Of a stretch of DNA of 64,000 nt, positions 1-8,041 are shown one piece after another. The notes beneath the pieces are model-generated. The model was not told the DNA's origin and searched no databases. It worked only from the letters and a program-made list of their open reading frames with translations. This DNA comes from Motiliproteus sp036960175 (GTDB taxonomy: Bacteria; Pseudomonadota; Gammaproteobacteria; Pseudomonadales; Balneatricaceae). Positions within the stretch are counted from its first letter, which is position 1. Each line of letters opens with the position of its first letter. A program made the translations under genes and the position numbers. Location of the stretch: NCBI GenBank assembly GCA_036960175.1, contig JBALWH010000013.1, positions 38,070 to 102,069 on the forward strand, written 5' to 3'.

Positions 1-400
1 AGCTCTTCAGCGCGACGCACCAATTTAACTGATTGCAGCATCTAACTCTATGAATTTATTGTTCTTTAGCTCCTTAAGCACACTGTTTACTGATCGAAAA
101 CAATTGTCTTCTCGGTCTGCCTACAAATCAGGAAAATAACACGTCTTTGCGGAGGAAAACTCTGGTTATGCCCTCTCTGCGTGAGAATGAGACCCGAATG
201 AACTGTATTTTCACCGCTAACGCCCACACCTGTCTATATTGGCTACATATACATGTAAACTATCCACACATGTTGAGAGCATGACGCGGTGCTTCTATAC
301 ACGCTCAGGACGGAGTATTTAGGGTGAGCCGACCTCATTGCGCCACGCTGCATATATTGATACAAAAATAATGGGGAGGTGTAAGCCATTTACAACCAAA
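1..400. other. Intergenic region at left edge
   Basis: No open reading frame here has a ribosome binding site or a recognisable domain. The only structured element I see is the first copy of the recurrent 26-bp motif at 231-256. If that copy controls a gene in the same way as most others, its target lies to the left, outside the window. Confidence 0.5.
231..256 (+). promoter_or_regulatory. Recurrent 26-bp motif, copy a
   Basis: This copy reads TGTCTATATTGG followed directly by CTACATATACATGT. It is one of eight copies, all in this orientation (others start at 5825, 8803, 9687, 14596, 20164, 22708 and 63695). The core is a loose inverted repeat built from TGT and TATAT half-elements, as expected for a dimeric regulator. 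The conserved tail CGTGTTTTCAGGCAGG found after several other copies is absent here. Its role as an operator is inferred from its repeated intergenic position. Confidence 0.5.
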
Positions 401-2182
401 TCATATTACCGAGCGCGCCAGAGCAAAGAACTCATCCATCCACATTAAATCTGCACCTAAGCGCTCTGCGTTATCCCGTAAGTCACGATCGTCTGAAGTA
501 AGCATTGTTGGGGTATCAGGAGAAATGTAGCAGCAATATTCCAGGTGACTACAGATTTCTCTATCCGCCCTATGATCACCCTCTCCGCCTGAGTACACTA
601 CTTTTACGTTGTCTGCTGGGTAGTATTCTGAATGATCGCTGCTATCAAAAACCAGCTGAACCTGTACATTTGAGCTGTCTTTCACCAGATCAATAAGAAC
701 CTGCTCCAGTGCGCGCCGTGAGGTATCTGTGGGTTTGCCATCTGCACCAAAGGTTCCAAAAACATCTGGCAGAGAAAACAGGATATTATGGCCATCCAGA
801 AGCCATATCAGCTCGTTGTTCTTTGCGATACTTCGCTTAAGCCGGTAAAACGGATCAATGGGAACCAGCTTCTCGGTGACTTCCGGAGTATATTTATCGT
901 AGGCGAGGCTTATGCGACGGTCACAACATTCGAACAAGGTACGGGCTTCTGTATGCGTAACAATGGCATTTTGCGTCAACTGCCCTAAAAGCTTCTTCAG
1001 TTTAAAGATATCTTCCGGAGTCTCTGCCTGGCCAATACGCTCCATAAATCCTCTGACAAATATCGAGTCTTTCTGTTTTGAACCAAGGGCACTCTCTATG
1101 CGGCATATTTCTCTATCCAGCTCTTCAGCTATAGCCGCAAGTTGAGGCAGCGGGTTAATAGATTCAACAGACAGATCTTGCATTTGATCTCGTAAACCAG
1201 TCAGCTCCTCAATCCGATCCCTAAGTTCCTTGCGGTTGCCGGAATTTCGATCACGCTGTTGCTGGTGATCAATCAGGGAGCGAGCCGTATCTGCGATACC
1301 ATTTAGACCCCTAGCGACTTCATTCCCAACACTCACGGGGCCAGCGATCCAATTATGGAGCTTGGAATGAACTTCCTCATCCACCTTTGAGGCAATCTCG
1401 GTTTCTAGCGATACGTATTTACTGCTTGAATCTAGAAGACGCCCCTCTAGGTCCTTAATATTCTGCTTCAGCTCTTCACATTGACGCTCAGACCGAGCCA
1501 GTTTGGGTGCTAGCTCATCGGCCCGAACAGCCTCTTTCTTGTGTTTTTTGATATCAATGCGGAGGTCTTTCAGCTGCGCCTCCAGATTTCGGATTTTCTC
1601 ATTTTGCGCTTTTACTTGAGAATCGTTGACGGTCGCTTTCTTTACTACAGAGTTCTCTCCAGTCGCGTCAAAGCCTGATTCTCCTTCGTTGGTAAAGCGG
1701 TGAAGTAGATCTAAAAACGGCGCATAGTTGCACCAGACACCCGAGGCAAACGTTTTCGCTTGCTTAACGGGTACTTCGTTTAGCACTAGGTCACCTTCGA
1801 TTACCTCAACCGCTATTTTTTGATAGTTCTCAGCACCCAACAGTAGCGACGCTAGAACCTCGCCTCGCCCCAACACTGAGCACAGCGGATCAATATTGTT
1901 TCGAATGGTATCTTCAGACAAATCCCCGAATATACTGATGGGGTTAACACGGGAAAGAAACTGAACAGTCTCTGTCGGCATTGTTGCTTTCTTCACACAA
2001 ACCCGCTCTGCGAAACGCTCTCGAAGCTTAGGGGCATTTGATTTTACAAGCCTCATACCCTGTACAAGGCCCTTATCGACTTTAGCATGAGCCATAATTT
2101 CACTATCGTTGGCCGCCAGTACCATGTCGCGAAAAACCTCAATAACCTCATCCGGCAACTCAATATCTCTAATTCTGCTCAT
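401..2182 (-). CDS. Coiled-coil protein with C-terminal NYN/YacP-like RNase domain
   Basis: About 593 residues. The N-terminal 190 residues match nothing I recognise. Residues about 190-275 are a charged coiled coil rich in Lys, Glu and Leu heptads. The last 135 residues look like the NYN (PIN-like) domain of the YacP/Rae1 family: a strand ending in WLLDGHN near residue 460, a central LVFDSSD, and a late acidic TSDDRDL. These supply the spaced aspartates that bind metal in such RNases. I therefore infer a metal-dependent ribonuclease whose coiled coil mediates oligomerisation or target binding. The ATG at 2182 follows GAGGT at 6-nt spacing and is preferred to the upstream TTG. It stands alone on the minus strand with no operon partner, so its trigger or target is unknown. 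Confidence 0.6.
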   Translation of the reverse strand: MSRIRDIELPDEVIEVFRDMVLAANDSEIMAHAKVDKGLVQGMRLVKSNAPKLRERFAERVCVKKATMPTETVQFLSRVNPISIFGDLSEDTIRNNIDPLCSVLGRGEVLASLLLGAENYQKIAVEVIEGDLVLNEVPVKQAKTFASGVWCNYAPFLDLLHRFTNEGESGFDATGENSVVKKATVNDSQVKAQNEKIRNLEAQLKDLRIDIKKHKKEAVRADELAPKLARSERQCEELKQNIKDLEGRLLDSSSKYVSLETEIASKVDEEVHSKLHNWIAGPVSVGNEVARGLNGIADTARSLIDHQQQRDRNSGNRKELRDRIEELTGLRDQMQDLSVESINPLPQLAAIAEELDREICRIESALGSKQKDSIFVRGFMERIGQAETPEDIFKLKKLLGQLTQNAIVTHTEARTLFECCDRRISLAYDKYTPEVTEKLVPIDPFYRLKRSIAKNNELIWLLDGHNILFSLPDVFGTFGADGKPTDTSRRALEQVLIDLVKDSSNVQVQLVFDSSDHSEYYPADNVKVVYSGGEGDHRADREICSHLEYCCYISPDTPTMLTSDDRDLRDNAERLGADLMWMDEFFALARSVI

Positions 2183-2564
2183 CAATTACCTCAACGTTCA
2201 TTTCATTATATTTGGAGGGCTAGAAAGTACCAAAACTCTACATTCAAACATCAAGACAAGTCCGGATTTCGCACCCCTGACCTCTCCTTGGGATCTAGTG
2301 AGTCCCACGACCAATCAATATATGCATATTAATATCGACATAGAGACACTGCTCTCCCCGTTGCGCCAATATCTAGGCCTGTAGCGCCAGCCGCACCACG
2401 TAAAGCTAAACCCGTCACATATCTGGCAGCTACCGCACTTCAGTCTAGACTAACCAACCATAACATTGGCGCTATCGGGTAAACGATTGGCGTGTTCAGC
2501 TATATCTTGCAATACCCTCACTATCTACAATCCCTACTCATTGTTTACACCGAAAAAATAGTTC
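2183..2564. other. Intergenic region without recognisable features
   Basis: This stretch separates the divergent NYN gene and the small plus-strand genes, so it should contain both promoters. I see AT-rich tracts around 2318-2340 but no convincing promoter boxes, repeat or RNA gene. Confidence 0.4.
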
Positions 2565-2804
2565 ATGACAAAGACTTGTACCGATATTCAAACTCTGCAG
2601 AACGAAGTGGAGTTCTGGGAAGCATATGCAAAAGCACGCGAACCGATAGTAGAGCCACGCGTACTCGAGGCGCTTGAGTGCGCGAGAGCCAGGTTGCGCA
2701 AGAAGCTGAACCTAGACACACATGCTCCCGAGAGACCAAGATTCACGGGCTCGAATGTAATATCGATCTCTGAACGACTGAAAAAGCTCAAATCAGGAGT
2801 TTGA
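2565..2804 (+). CDS. Small hypothetical protein (79 aa)
   Basis: An unrecognised 79-residue protein. The first 50 residues are predicted helical and charged, with a Leu/Ala-rich stretch. The C-terminus ends in a short Ile/Ser/Glu segment followed by a basic KKLK. No catalytic or metal-binding motif is visible. The ATG lacks a strong Shine-Dalgarno. Only 2 nt separate its stop from the next small ORF, which supports the pair being real and co-transcribed. It could be a small regulator or phage-type accessory protein; nothing in the sequence decides this. Confidence 0.4.
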   Translation: MTKTCTDIQTLQNEVEFWEAYAKAREPIVEPRVLEALECARARLRKKLNLDTHAPERPRFTGSNVISISERLKKLKSGV

Positions 2805-2806
2805 GC

Positions 2807-2950
2807 ATGGACAAACAACTGGAAACCTACAAAGCAATGGATCAAAACGGGCGTACAGTCTTTGTATCGGCTCGCACCGCAACCGACGCCAGGCAACAGG
2901 CCGAAGAGCAGTTAGGTTATGGTAATGTGGTTAGTTTTTACAAGATCTAG
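2807..2950 (+). CDS. Small hypothetical protein (47 aa)
   Basis: A 47-residue ORF whose ATG starts 2 nt after the preceding stop and is preceded by CAGGAG, a good ribosome binding site. The sequence has the look of a single small alpha/beta domain, with the basic stretch SARTATDARQQAEEQL and a hydrophobic VVSFYKI end. This resembles short proteins that tag or decorate other proteins, but I cannot assign a family. It is followed by a hairpin that probably terminates the two-gene transcript. Confidence 0.45.
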   Translation: MDKQLETYKAMDQNGRTVFVSARTATDARQQAEEQLGYGNVVSFYKI

Positions 2951-2970
2951 CTGAGTAACGCATCAAATAC

Positions 2971-2994
2971 GGGCCGCTGCAAACGCAACGGCCC
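2971..2994. terminator. Probable bidirectional terminator hairpin
   Basis: GGGCCG and CGGCCC can pair across a 12-nt loop. The hairpin lies between the convergent ends of the small plus-strand pair (stop at 2950) and the VWA gene (stop at 3005). The following U-tract is weak, so the call rests mostly on the hairpin and its position. Confidence 0.45.
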
Positions 2995-3004
2995 GCTCTC
3001 CATT

Positions 3005-4306
3005 TTAAGCGCGTTTACCCTGCTCCATTTTACGCCGTAAAAAAGCCGGTTTGCTGTCTTCCATCGTTCGACAGTACGAGGCCCGTTCTTCATACTTATC
3101 GGCAACTCGCGAGCTAAGTTTACTGGACGAGTACATCGCTTCCTTGCTAAAACGTGCGCCATCTCGGTTGAGGCTGTAACGTCGTAGGGAGTTCAGAGAA
3201 TCGCCTAGCCATTCATTGTCTTCGGCGAGTTCTGTGGCTTCTTCAATCAGAATATCGACTGCGGCCCAATCACCCTTTAAAGACGCCTCTCTGGCTCGGC
3301 GCTGGTAGTCTGCAACCATCACTTCCTGTTTGCGCGCCGTGGCCAATGCATTGGGTTGCAATGCGTCGTAGTCGGCTGCAGCGAGTATGGGTAGATCGGC
3401 GAGTGTGGCGCTGCCAGCCATTTGAACACCGGCCTGCCCTGTGGCTTTGACACTCACTGACATCAACCCGTCAAAATAACCACGCGGTACCTGCATTTCA
3501 ATCATGGCCCATACTTCACCGCCGTATGCCAGGCTGGGTATTTGATAGGCGCCATTATCCAGCTTTTTATATCCGTTAAGGACTTTGAGTTGTATTTCTG
3601 CCGGGGCCTCCAGCTGCAGCTCTATATTGGTGGCAAACAGGTTAGATAGCAGATCAAACTCTTCACGAAAAGGATCGATCAAGTCTTCGGCCGACTCACC
3701 ATAATAAGCATTACCATTGCCTGCACTGGCCATAGTCGCCATTAGGTCTTCGTTAAAATGCTGGCCCAGGCCGTATGTCGATGTCGTAACACCAGCACTG
3801 GCTAACTCACGACAATGTTCGGCTATGGCCTGCGGATCGGTCAGCCCTGCATTGGCACCGCCATCGGATATCAACATCACCCGTGATAGTGCATCTACCG
3901 AGGGATGCAGTGCCGTTTGTTCAGCACCTGCCAGCCAACCATCATGCAGTGCCGTCATACCTCGGCTTTCTACCCGCTCCAGGGCTCTGTGAAACACCTT
4001 TTTATCGCTTACATGCTGTGATGGCACTATAACCTCGACCTCATTGTCGTAGATTACGATGGCGCAGCGATCTTGCTGTTGTAGATGGTCTACCACATAA
4101 CGGGCACAGCGTACGGCCTCCATCATGGGCTGGCCGTTCATTGAGCCAGACCTGTCCAGTACTAATGCCAGGTTTAACGGGGCCCTCTCCACGGGCGTTG
4201 TTGGCATATCGGGCGCTTCAATGCGAACCAGCGCGTTAACGACGTTATTGCTATTACTTATGAGTCCCGCTTTTTGCGGTACGATACTGACAGTGATATT
4301 TTCCAC
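3005..4306 (-). CDS. VWA (von Willebrand factor A) domain protein
   Basis: A 433-residue cytoplasmic VWA protein with no signal peptide. The MIDAS metal site is complete at its first element: D51, S53 and S55 in LVLDRSGSMNG. A threonine in RGMTALHDGW and an aspartate in MLISDGGAN complete the usual arrangement. The C-terminal 130 residues are helical and charged. VWA proteins bind partner proteins through a coordinated metal and often act with AAA ATPases or as scaffolds; no ATPase is adjacent. The GTG start follows AGGAG at good spacing. It is the last gene of an operon with the MerR-like regulator 13 nt upstream. The pairing suggests the regulator controls the VWA protein or is modulated by it. 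Confidence 0.75.
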   Translation of the reverse strand: MENITVSIVPQKAGLISNSNNVVNALVRIEAPDMPTTPVERAPLNLALVLDRSGSMNGQPMMEAVRCARYVVDHLQQQDRCAIVIYDNEVEVIVPSQHVSDKKVFHRALERVESRGMTALHDGWLAGAEQTALHPSVDALSRVMLISDGGANAGLTDPQAIAEHCRELASAGVTTSTYGLGQHFNEDLMATMASAGNGNAYYGESAEDLIDPFREEFDLLSNLFATNIELQLEAPAEIQLKVLNGYKKLDNGAYQIPSLAYGGEVWAMIEMQVPRGYFDGLMSVSVKATGQAGVQMAGSATLADLPILAAADYDALQPNALATARKQEVMVADYQRRAREASLKGDWAAVDILIEEATELAEDNEWLGDSLNSLRRYSLNRDGARFSKEAMYSSSKLSSRVADKYEERASYCRTMEDSKPAFLRRKMEQGKRA

Positions 4307-4319
4307 GGTATTCTCCTGC

Positions 4320-5015
4320 TTACTTAATCAAACGACGTAATTGCCGCCCTATTTCCCGGCTTAGGCGTGCGGCATCTTCGGGGCCTAGACCCTCCAGCTT
4401 CTGCTCATCAACCAGCATGCGTATGCCTGGTTCTATTTCCAGCTCCCGAAGGCGGCTGCCTGCTCCGAAATTCTGTCCTGTTCTTTCTGCTTCCATCGCA
4501 CTCCCCAAAAGATCGGGCGAGAGCTGACTGCGGGCGTTGCTCGAAAAATTCACGTTTTCAGGAGGCTCAATACGTGACTCAAGTTCCTCAAACGAATCCC
4601 TTGGCATGCATCTGGAAAATGACGGCAATTCGCTTCTAGCGGGCTCACCACCACCTTGTTCGCCCTTGAGCCTGCGTATGATAGACAAGGCGTCGTTATC
4701 GCCCTCCTGACCCGGTATAAGGTGCTCTAGCTCGCCATGACTCATATTGGCCGTATACGTGGCTATTTTGCGCAGCGGCCAGCCATCTTTTACCAGAGCC
4801 CTGGCGGCCAATAGCTCCACTAACTGGCGGTAGCCGTATACCGCTTCCTTGCCCTGGCGTATGGGCCGGGTGAGGATGTCACGTTGGGCATAATCACGTA
4901 TCAGGCGGGTCGAATAAGGCTCTAGGTTAATATCCAGATCGGCCGCTATATCGGCTAATTCAGTAATATTGCCTTCCCAGTTAACCCAATTGCTTAATTT
5001 GCTTTGCTCTAACAC
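4320..5015 (-). CDS. MerR-like winged-helix transcriptional regulator
   Basis: A 231-residue protein. Residues about 35-90 resemble a MerR-type DNA-binding domain: a short recognition helix with STRLIRDYA, a wing with a basic TRPIRQGKE, the aromatic YGYRQLVEL stretch, and a second helical pair. The remaining 140 residues are polar and poorly conserved to the eye, with no cysteine cluster for metal sensing, so the effector is unknown. The start is GTG with AGGTG upstream. A sigma70-like promoter overlapping a perfect palindrome lies just upstream at 5049-5085, which suggests autoregulation. The VWA gene follows 13 nt downstream. Confidence 0.6.
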   Translation of the reverse strand: MLEQSKLSNWVNWEGNITELADIAADLDINLEPYSTRLIRDYAQRDILTRPIRQGKEAVYGYRQLVELLAARALVKDGWPLRKIATYTANMSHGELEHLIPGQEGDNDALSIIRRLKGEQGGGEPARSELPSFSRCMPRDSFEELESRIEPPENVNFSSNARSQLSPDLLGSAMEAERTGQNFGAGSRLRELEIEPGIRMLVDEQKLEGLGPEDAARLSREIGRQLRRLIK

Positions 5016-5048
5016 CGAACACCTGCCTGGTTATCTATTTTGCTATAG

Positions 5049-5085
5049 ATAATATACCTACATTTAATATTGTCAATGACATTGA
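5049..5085 (-). promoter_or_regulatory. Promoter with palindromic operator for MerR-like/VWA genes
   Basis: Read on the minus strand there is a consensus TTGACA (5071-5076) and TATTAT (5049-5054) separated by 16 bp. A perfect 13-bp palindrome, TCAATGACATTGA, at 5073-5085 overlaps the -35 box. This fits a promoter repressed or activated by the regulator it drives, whose gene begins 34 nt downstream of the -10 box. Confidence 0.55.
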
Positions 5086-5131
5086 TTGATGTATTTGATA
5101 AATAAACAAGATTAATAGCAAAATATTGCTG

Positions 5132-5404
5132 CTAACTACCAAAAATAAGCAGTGCCAGCAAAGCCCACACCGCCCAGCGGTGGTCTTCCTCCTGCCAGGA
5201 CTCTTCCAGGATGTGATTCGCTTGCTCTTCGCTAAATCCATCTTTTAAGAGCTGTCTACCTACCCTGTCTACCGTTTTAGGGCTAACTAGGCGTTTGCCA
5301 CGCAGTTTGATAATTTGGCTGGTGACATCCATATCTGAACGACTAGATGGTGATGCATCACCTTCGCCTGGCTGCACTAACTGTAATTTGGGTTTATCGC
5401 TCAC
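5132..5404 (-). CDS. Small protein with C-terminal membrane anchor
   Basis: A 90-residue unrecognised protein. The N-terminal 70 residues are soluble and charged, with an apparent helical pair (VGRQLLKDGFSEEQANHIL). The last 15 residues, WAVWALLALLIFGS, form one hydrophobic segment typical of a tail anchor. The start is GTG with GAGG upstream. It lies 18 nt downstream of the DUF4258-like gene, so the two are co-transcribed. Its layout (helical head, terminal anchor) resembles that of the small ORF at 10766-11035. Confidence 0.5.
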   Translation of the reverse strand: MSDKPKLQLVQPGEGDASPSSRSDMDVTSQIIKLRGKRLVSPKTVDRVGRQLLKDGFSEEQANHILEESWQEEDHRWAVWALLALLIFGS

Positions 5405-5422
5405 AATAGGCCTCGCCTGGAT

Positions 5423-5767
5423 TTAATGAATCACGGTCTTTGAATAACTCAGGCGCTTACCCTTGCGCAACAAGCCAATACGTTTGCTGTCGGCACGGTA
5501 TATGGTGACCAATGAACCATTCTGTTCAATAACGGCCAGGTCTTTAATATGGTCCAGCCGCTGAATAGTTTGATGATCACCCAACTTGGCTAAATCTTTA
5601 CGTGCTTGTTTTATGGCATTGCGCGACATAACAAAGCCCTCATCGACCTCTTCTCCATAATTGAGGATTAAGTCAAGATCACGATGCCGTACACCTCGCT
5701 GTGACTCTCGGTGCTGAAAGTGACGTGTAGCTTCAAATTGGTTAATTGAGTACTGGGGAGTGGCCAT
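5423..5767 (-). CDS. DUF4258-like small protein
   Basis: A 114-residue protein beginning MATPQYS. An upstream in-frame start at 5794 exists, but GAGGT lies directly before the ATG at 5767. The pattern of an N-terminal RESQRGV segment, a central helix and a C-terminal LVTIYRADSKRIG strand resembles DUF4258/BrnT-like RNase-toxin-fold proteins. A similar small protein is encoded at 42837-43184. No typical antitoxin follows; the next gene encodes a membrane-anchored protein. Copy b of the recurrent motif lies 58 bp upstream, so this appears to be the first gene of a motif-controlled operon. Confidence 0.5.
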   Translation of the reverse strand: MATPQYSINQFEATRHFQHRESQRGVRHRDLDLILNYGEEVDEGFVMSRNAIKQARKDLAKLGDHQTIQRLDHIKDLAVIEQNGSLVTIYRADSKRIGLLRKGKRLSYSKTVIH

Positions 5768-5824
5768 AACAACTACCTCGCATTGCATTAACATGAGGGT
5801 GTATTTTAGTCGATTGTGCCTACA

Positions 5825-5871
5825 TGTCGATAATGACTACATATACAGGTAGTGTTTTCAGGCAGGTTATT
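5825..5871 (+). promoter_or_regulatory. Recurrent motif, copy b, with conserved tail
   Basis: The core (5825-5850) is TGTCGATAATGA then CTACATATACAGGT, followed by the tail AGTGTTTTCAGGCAGG. Flanking CTAC and GTAG make a clear inverted repeat here: CTACATGT on the left and ACAGGTAG on the right. It sits 58 bp upstream of the DUF4258-like gene start at 5767. Confidence 0.55.
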
Positions 5872-6098
5872 TAAAAAACCCCGACAAGCCAGTAACGTAT
5901 TTATGCCTAGTCTTTCCCAGTGTCAACACTCTCACTAGACCGGGTAATTTCTTCCCAGCAGCCCCAATTCGCTTCTGGGATTCAATCGTACCGCTTATGA
6001 CACTCCAGACTGGAAAACCAGCAGGAACGGAGTTTCTAGCGAATGCTGCGGCTGTTATTCATCCCCACCGGCCGCTGGGGTATCAAAACGTAAAGAGA
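5872..6098. other. Intergenic region
   Basis: No gene is seen between motif copy b and the end of the next minus-strand gene. A GC-rich hairpin, CCCCA paired with TGGGG around 6063-6080, lies after that gene's stop, but no U-tract follows it. I see no RNA gene. Confidence 0.35.
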
Positions 6099-6389
6099 TC
6101 AAGGTGTGGAACATTGGGGCGCCAAGCCAATCCACCCCTCATTACCAAGAAACTGTAAGTATTCCCTGACATATTTTTCAGCTTCATTAAGCTTACCGTG
6201 TAACCTGTCTGTTCTAGGAGCACGATTACTGTTATGCCATCTTAAGGCGAGTTTTATCTGAGTGGTATCACCCGTCAAGATATCAGCTAACATCTTGCTG
6301 CAGTTGACATTCGGTTTCGCCTCAATTTGGCTTAAACCCGCTGGCAACACAACCAACTCATCATTGCTATCAAACTCTAATTTATTCAT
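6099..6389 (-). CDS. Hypothetical protein (96 aa)
   Basis: An unrecognised 96-residue protein. The ATG at 6389 is chosen because GGAG precedes it; an upstream start at 6410 has no such site. The protein is mixed helical and strand with several tryptophans and no visible catalytic motif. It follows the 265-residue HTH-like gene by 43 nt and is probably co-transcribed with it. Confidence 0.4.
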   Translation of the reverse strand: MNKLEFDSNDELVVLPAGLSQIEAKPNVNCSKMLADILTGDTTQIKLALRWHNSNRAPRTDRLHGKLNEAEKYVREYLQFLGNEGWIGLAPQCSTP

Positions 6390-6432
6390 TTTAATTCTCC
6401 AGATATTCAATTTACCATTAATACGAATTTAG

Positions 6433-7230
6433 CTACCGGCTCATCAATTGGTACTGTTCGGGAAAGAACACTCGCATGATTGCATGCGTCATCAACATCT
6501 CCGGCACTTCGTAGGTAAGAGCGAGGTCATGGCATTTCGATAATGGCCAAGGAAATTCTCCAGACTCTAATACCTCAATATCACCAGTAGAAACTTGCGA
6601 TTTATCACACCAAGCTACGAGGTCTGAGATGTTTTCTGAACCGGATAATTCCTTTCTTCTCTCTACCAGCGCCAATGTAAGCTCTGGAAATGTTTTCGCC
6701 CACTCTAACGGTATGACTGTTTCATCAGGCCACTTTGTCGCCTTAAAACCTCGACGACCTAACAACCACCTTCTTGCCTCTTGGTTTGGAATTGCAGTTG
6801 CACTGCCGTCCCTAACAGTTTGAATGTCTCCATTACTGATGGCATTTCGCACTGATCTTTCATCCAGGCAACCCAGCAGTGCCACTTGCTGCACAGTTAA
6901 TGTATCGGCAGGAGATTCTGCGCACCCATTATCTCCATCAAGATCTACGCGGGCCTGGTAGAGATTAAGCAACTTACTCACTTGGCTAAACTTTGATTTC
7001 CTTAAGCTTCCACCCATATCTTCTGCAAAAAGACTTAAAGTCCAAAATATGCCAGCTTGCGGAATCAAATCCCCAACCGGAAGGCCTACTCCACCAACCG
7101 CGAAATCATAAAGACATTTCAGGTCATCATCCCTTCCCGCTTTCGCAGACAATATTTCTTCCAATGCCACGTAAAAACAATCAAGATCTTCACTAACTTC
7201 AGCAAAAGTTAAGTCTTTACAAACAGCCAT
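6433..7230 (-). CDS. Hypothetical protein with central excisionase-like HTH
   Basis: A 265-residue protein not assigned to a named family. Residues about 110-160 (LTVQQVALL, then DERSVRNAIS, then a wing-like RDGSATAIP and EARRWLLGRRG) resemble a MerR/excisionase-type winged helix with a site-defining arginine. The N-terminal and C-terminal thirds are helical with several tryptophans. A strong promoter and repeated CATATAT elements lie directly upstream, in line with a self-regulating DNA-binding protein. The small gene at 6099 is its probable partner. Confidence 0.45.
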   Translation of the reverse strand: MAVCKDLTFAEVSEDLDCFYVALEEILSAKAGRDDDLKCLYDFAVGGVGLPVGDLIPQAGIFWTLSLFAEDMGGSLRKSKFSQVSKLLNLYQARVDLDGDNGCAESPADTLTVQQVALLGCLDERSVRNAISNGDIQTVRDGSATAIPNQEARRWLLGRRGFKATKWPDETVIPLEWAKTFPELTLALVERRKELSGSENISDLVAWCDKSQVSTGDIEVLESGEFPWPLSKCHDLALTYEVPEMLMTHAIMRVFFPEQYQLMSR

Positions 7231-7272
7231 TCTTGAACCCTTCTTCGTATCGGTTTATGTAACGAGGGGATC

Positions 7273-7316
7273 ATATTAACCCATATATGATATCTGTCAA
7301 CTCATATATATCATAT
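7273..7316 (-). promoter_or_regulatory. Promoter with repeated CATATAT operator-like elements
   Basis: On the minus strand TTGACA (7295-7300) and TAATAT (7273-7278) are spaced by 16 bp, and the gene at 7230 starts 42 bp downstream of the -10 box. CATATATGATA (7282-7292) lies inside the spacer and CATATATATCATAT (7303-7316) lies just upstream. The two repeats are placed as operators would be. Confidence 0.5.
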
Positions 7317-7531
7317 TATTAGATCCAAACGTTTACCTAAGCCAAAGAACTGTGTGGAAGATGTCCTTAGCCGATGACAACGCTGCTGCTGATTTTTAGT
7401 GCCCCGTATGTTATGCCTAAATCCGTGAGTTAATCTTGCTCATGCCTGCATTCCGGTATTTTTCAATATGGGAGCCCTTCCTATGAAAGCACCTATAGCG
7501 CAACCTCGGTAAAGCCGGAATGGTATTAGGT
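7317..7531. other. Intergenic region with a second copied element
   Basis: Around 7453-7473 the sequence TCCGGTATTTTTCAATATGGG repeats, with one change, near 8741-8761 upstream of the next operon. Nearby flanks (GAGTTAAT and TCATGCCTG) also partly recur. This suggests copied intergenic DNA rather than a gene. Confidence 0.35.
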
Positions 7532-8026
7532 TTAGCTTGTCAGGCCTTTAAGAAACAAGCCAAACAACCCCCCTATTTCCGCAAGCTGACTATTCAACCT
7601 GTGGTCGCTATCCAGCAGATGCAAACTGGCATTATGCTCTTCGGCAAAACGCAGCGAGTTTTCTGGCGGTACGATATCATCATGCCAGCCGTGGACGATA
7701 GACAGTGGGCAATCAGGTAGCTGGATATGCTGTACATCGTACCCGGGCATATAGAATGCCGGTGCCATGAGAAACAGCCCTCTAGGTTTAACCGCGGCCG
7801 AGGCAACGGTCGCGACATAACCGCCCATGCTAGAGCCTACTAGCACTACAGGGCCATCTTCACTGTAGCTCTTAAGAAACTTGGCAACGCGATCGTCCGG
7901 ATTATTGATGCCGGCATAGTCATCACTCTCTACTCTGCAGCCGTGTTCTTTGGCTATCTGAGCCAGATAACGAATTTTGGAACCCCAGGGGCCGCTTTCC
8001 TTGCCGTGAAAAAATATCACTTTCAT
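7532..8026 (-). CDS. Small alpha/beta hydrolase
   Basis: A 164-residue minimal alpha/beta hydrolase, similar in size to the RsbQ/YqiA/KANL-type families. The nucleophile elbow is GSSMGG with Ser66, the acid is in GWHDD (D116 or D117), and the histidine is H142 in DSDHRLN. An oxyanion region is suggested by FFHGKESG at residues 5-12. The probable reaction is ester or thioester hydrolysis; the substrate cannot be read from sequence. AAGGAG precedes the ATG. It lies 15 nt downstream of the 184-residue gene and probably shares the motif-c promoter region. Confidence 0.75.
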   Translation of the reverse strand: MKVIFFHGKESGPWGSKIRYLAQIAKEHGCRVESDDYAGINNPDDRVAKFLKSYSEDGPVVLVGSSMGGYVATVASAAVKPRGLFLMAPAFYMPGYDVQHIQLPDCPLSIVHGWHDDIVPPENSLRFAEEHNASLHLLDSDHRLNSQLAEIGGLFGLFLKGLTS

Positions 8027-8041
8027 CGTTGTAACTCCTTT

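Noticed and set aside
5930..6050. Possible tRNA-like sequence
   Set aside because: A TTCAATC and a GGAAAAC loop suggested tRNA arms, but no cloverleaf with an acceptor stem can be drawn.
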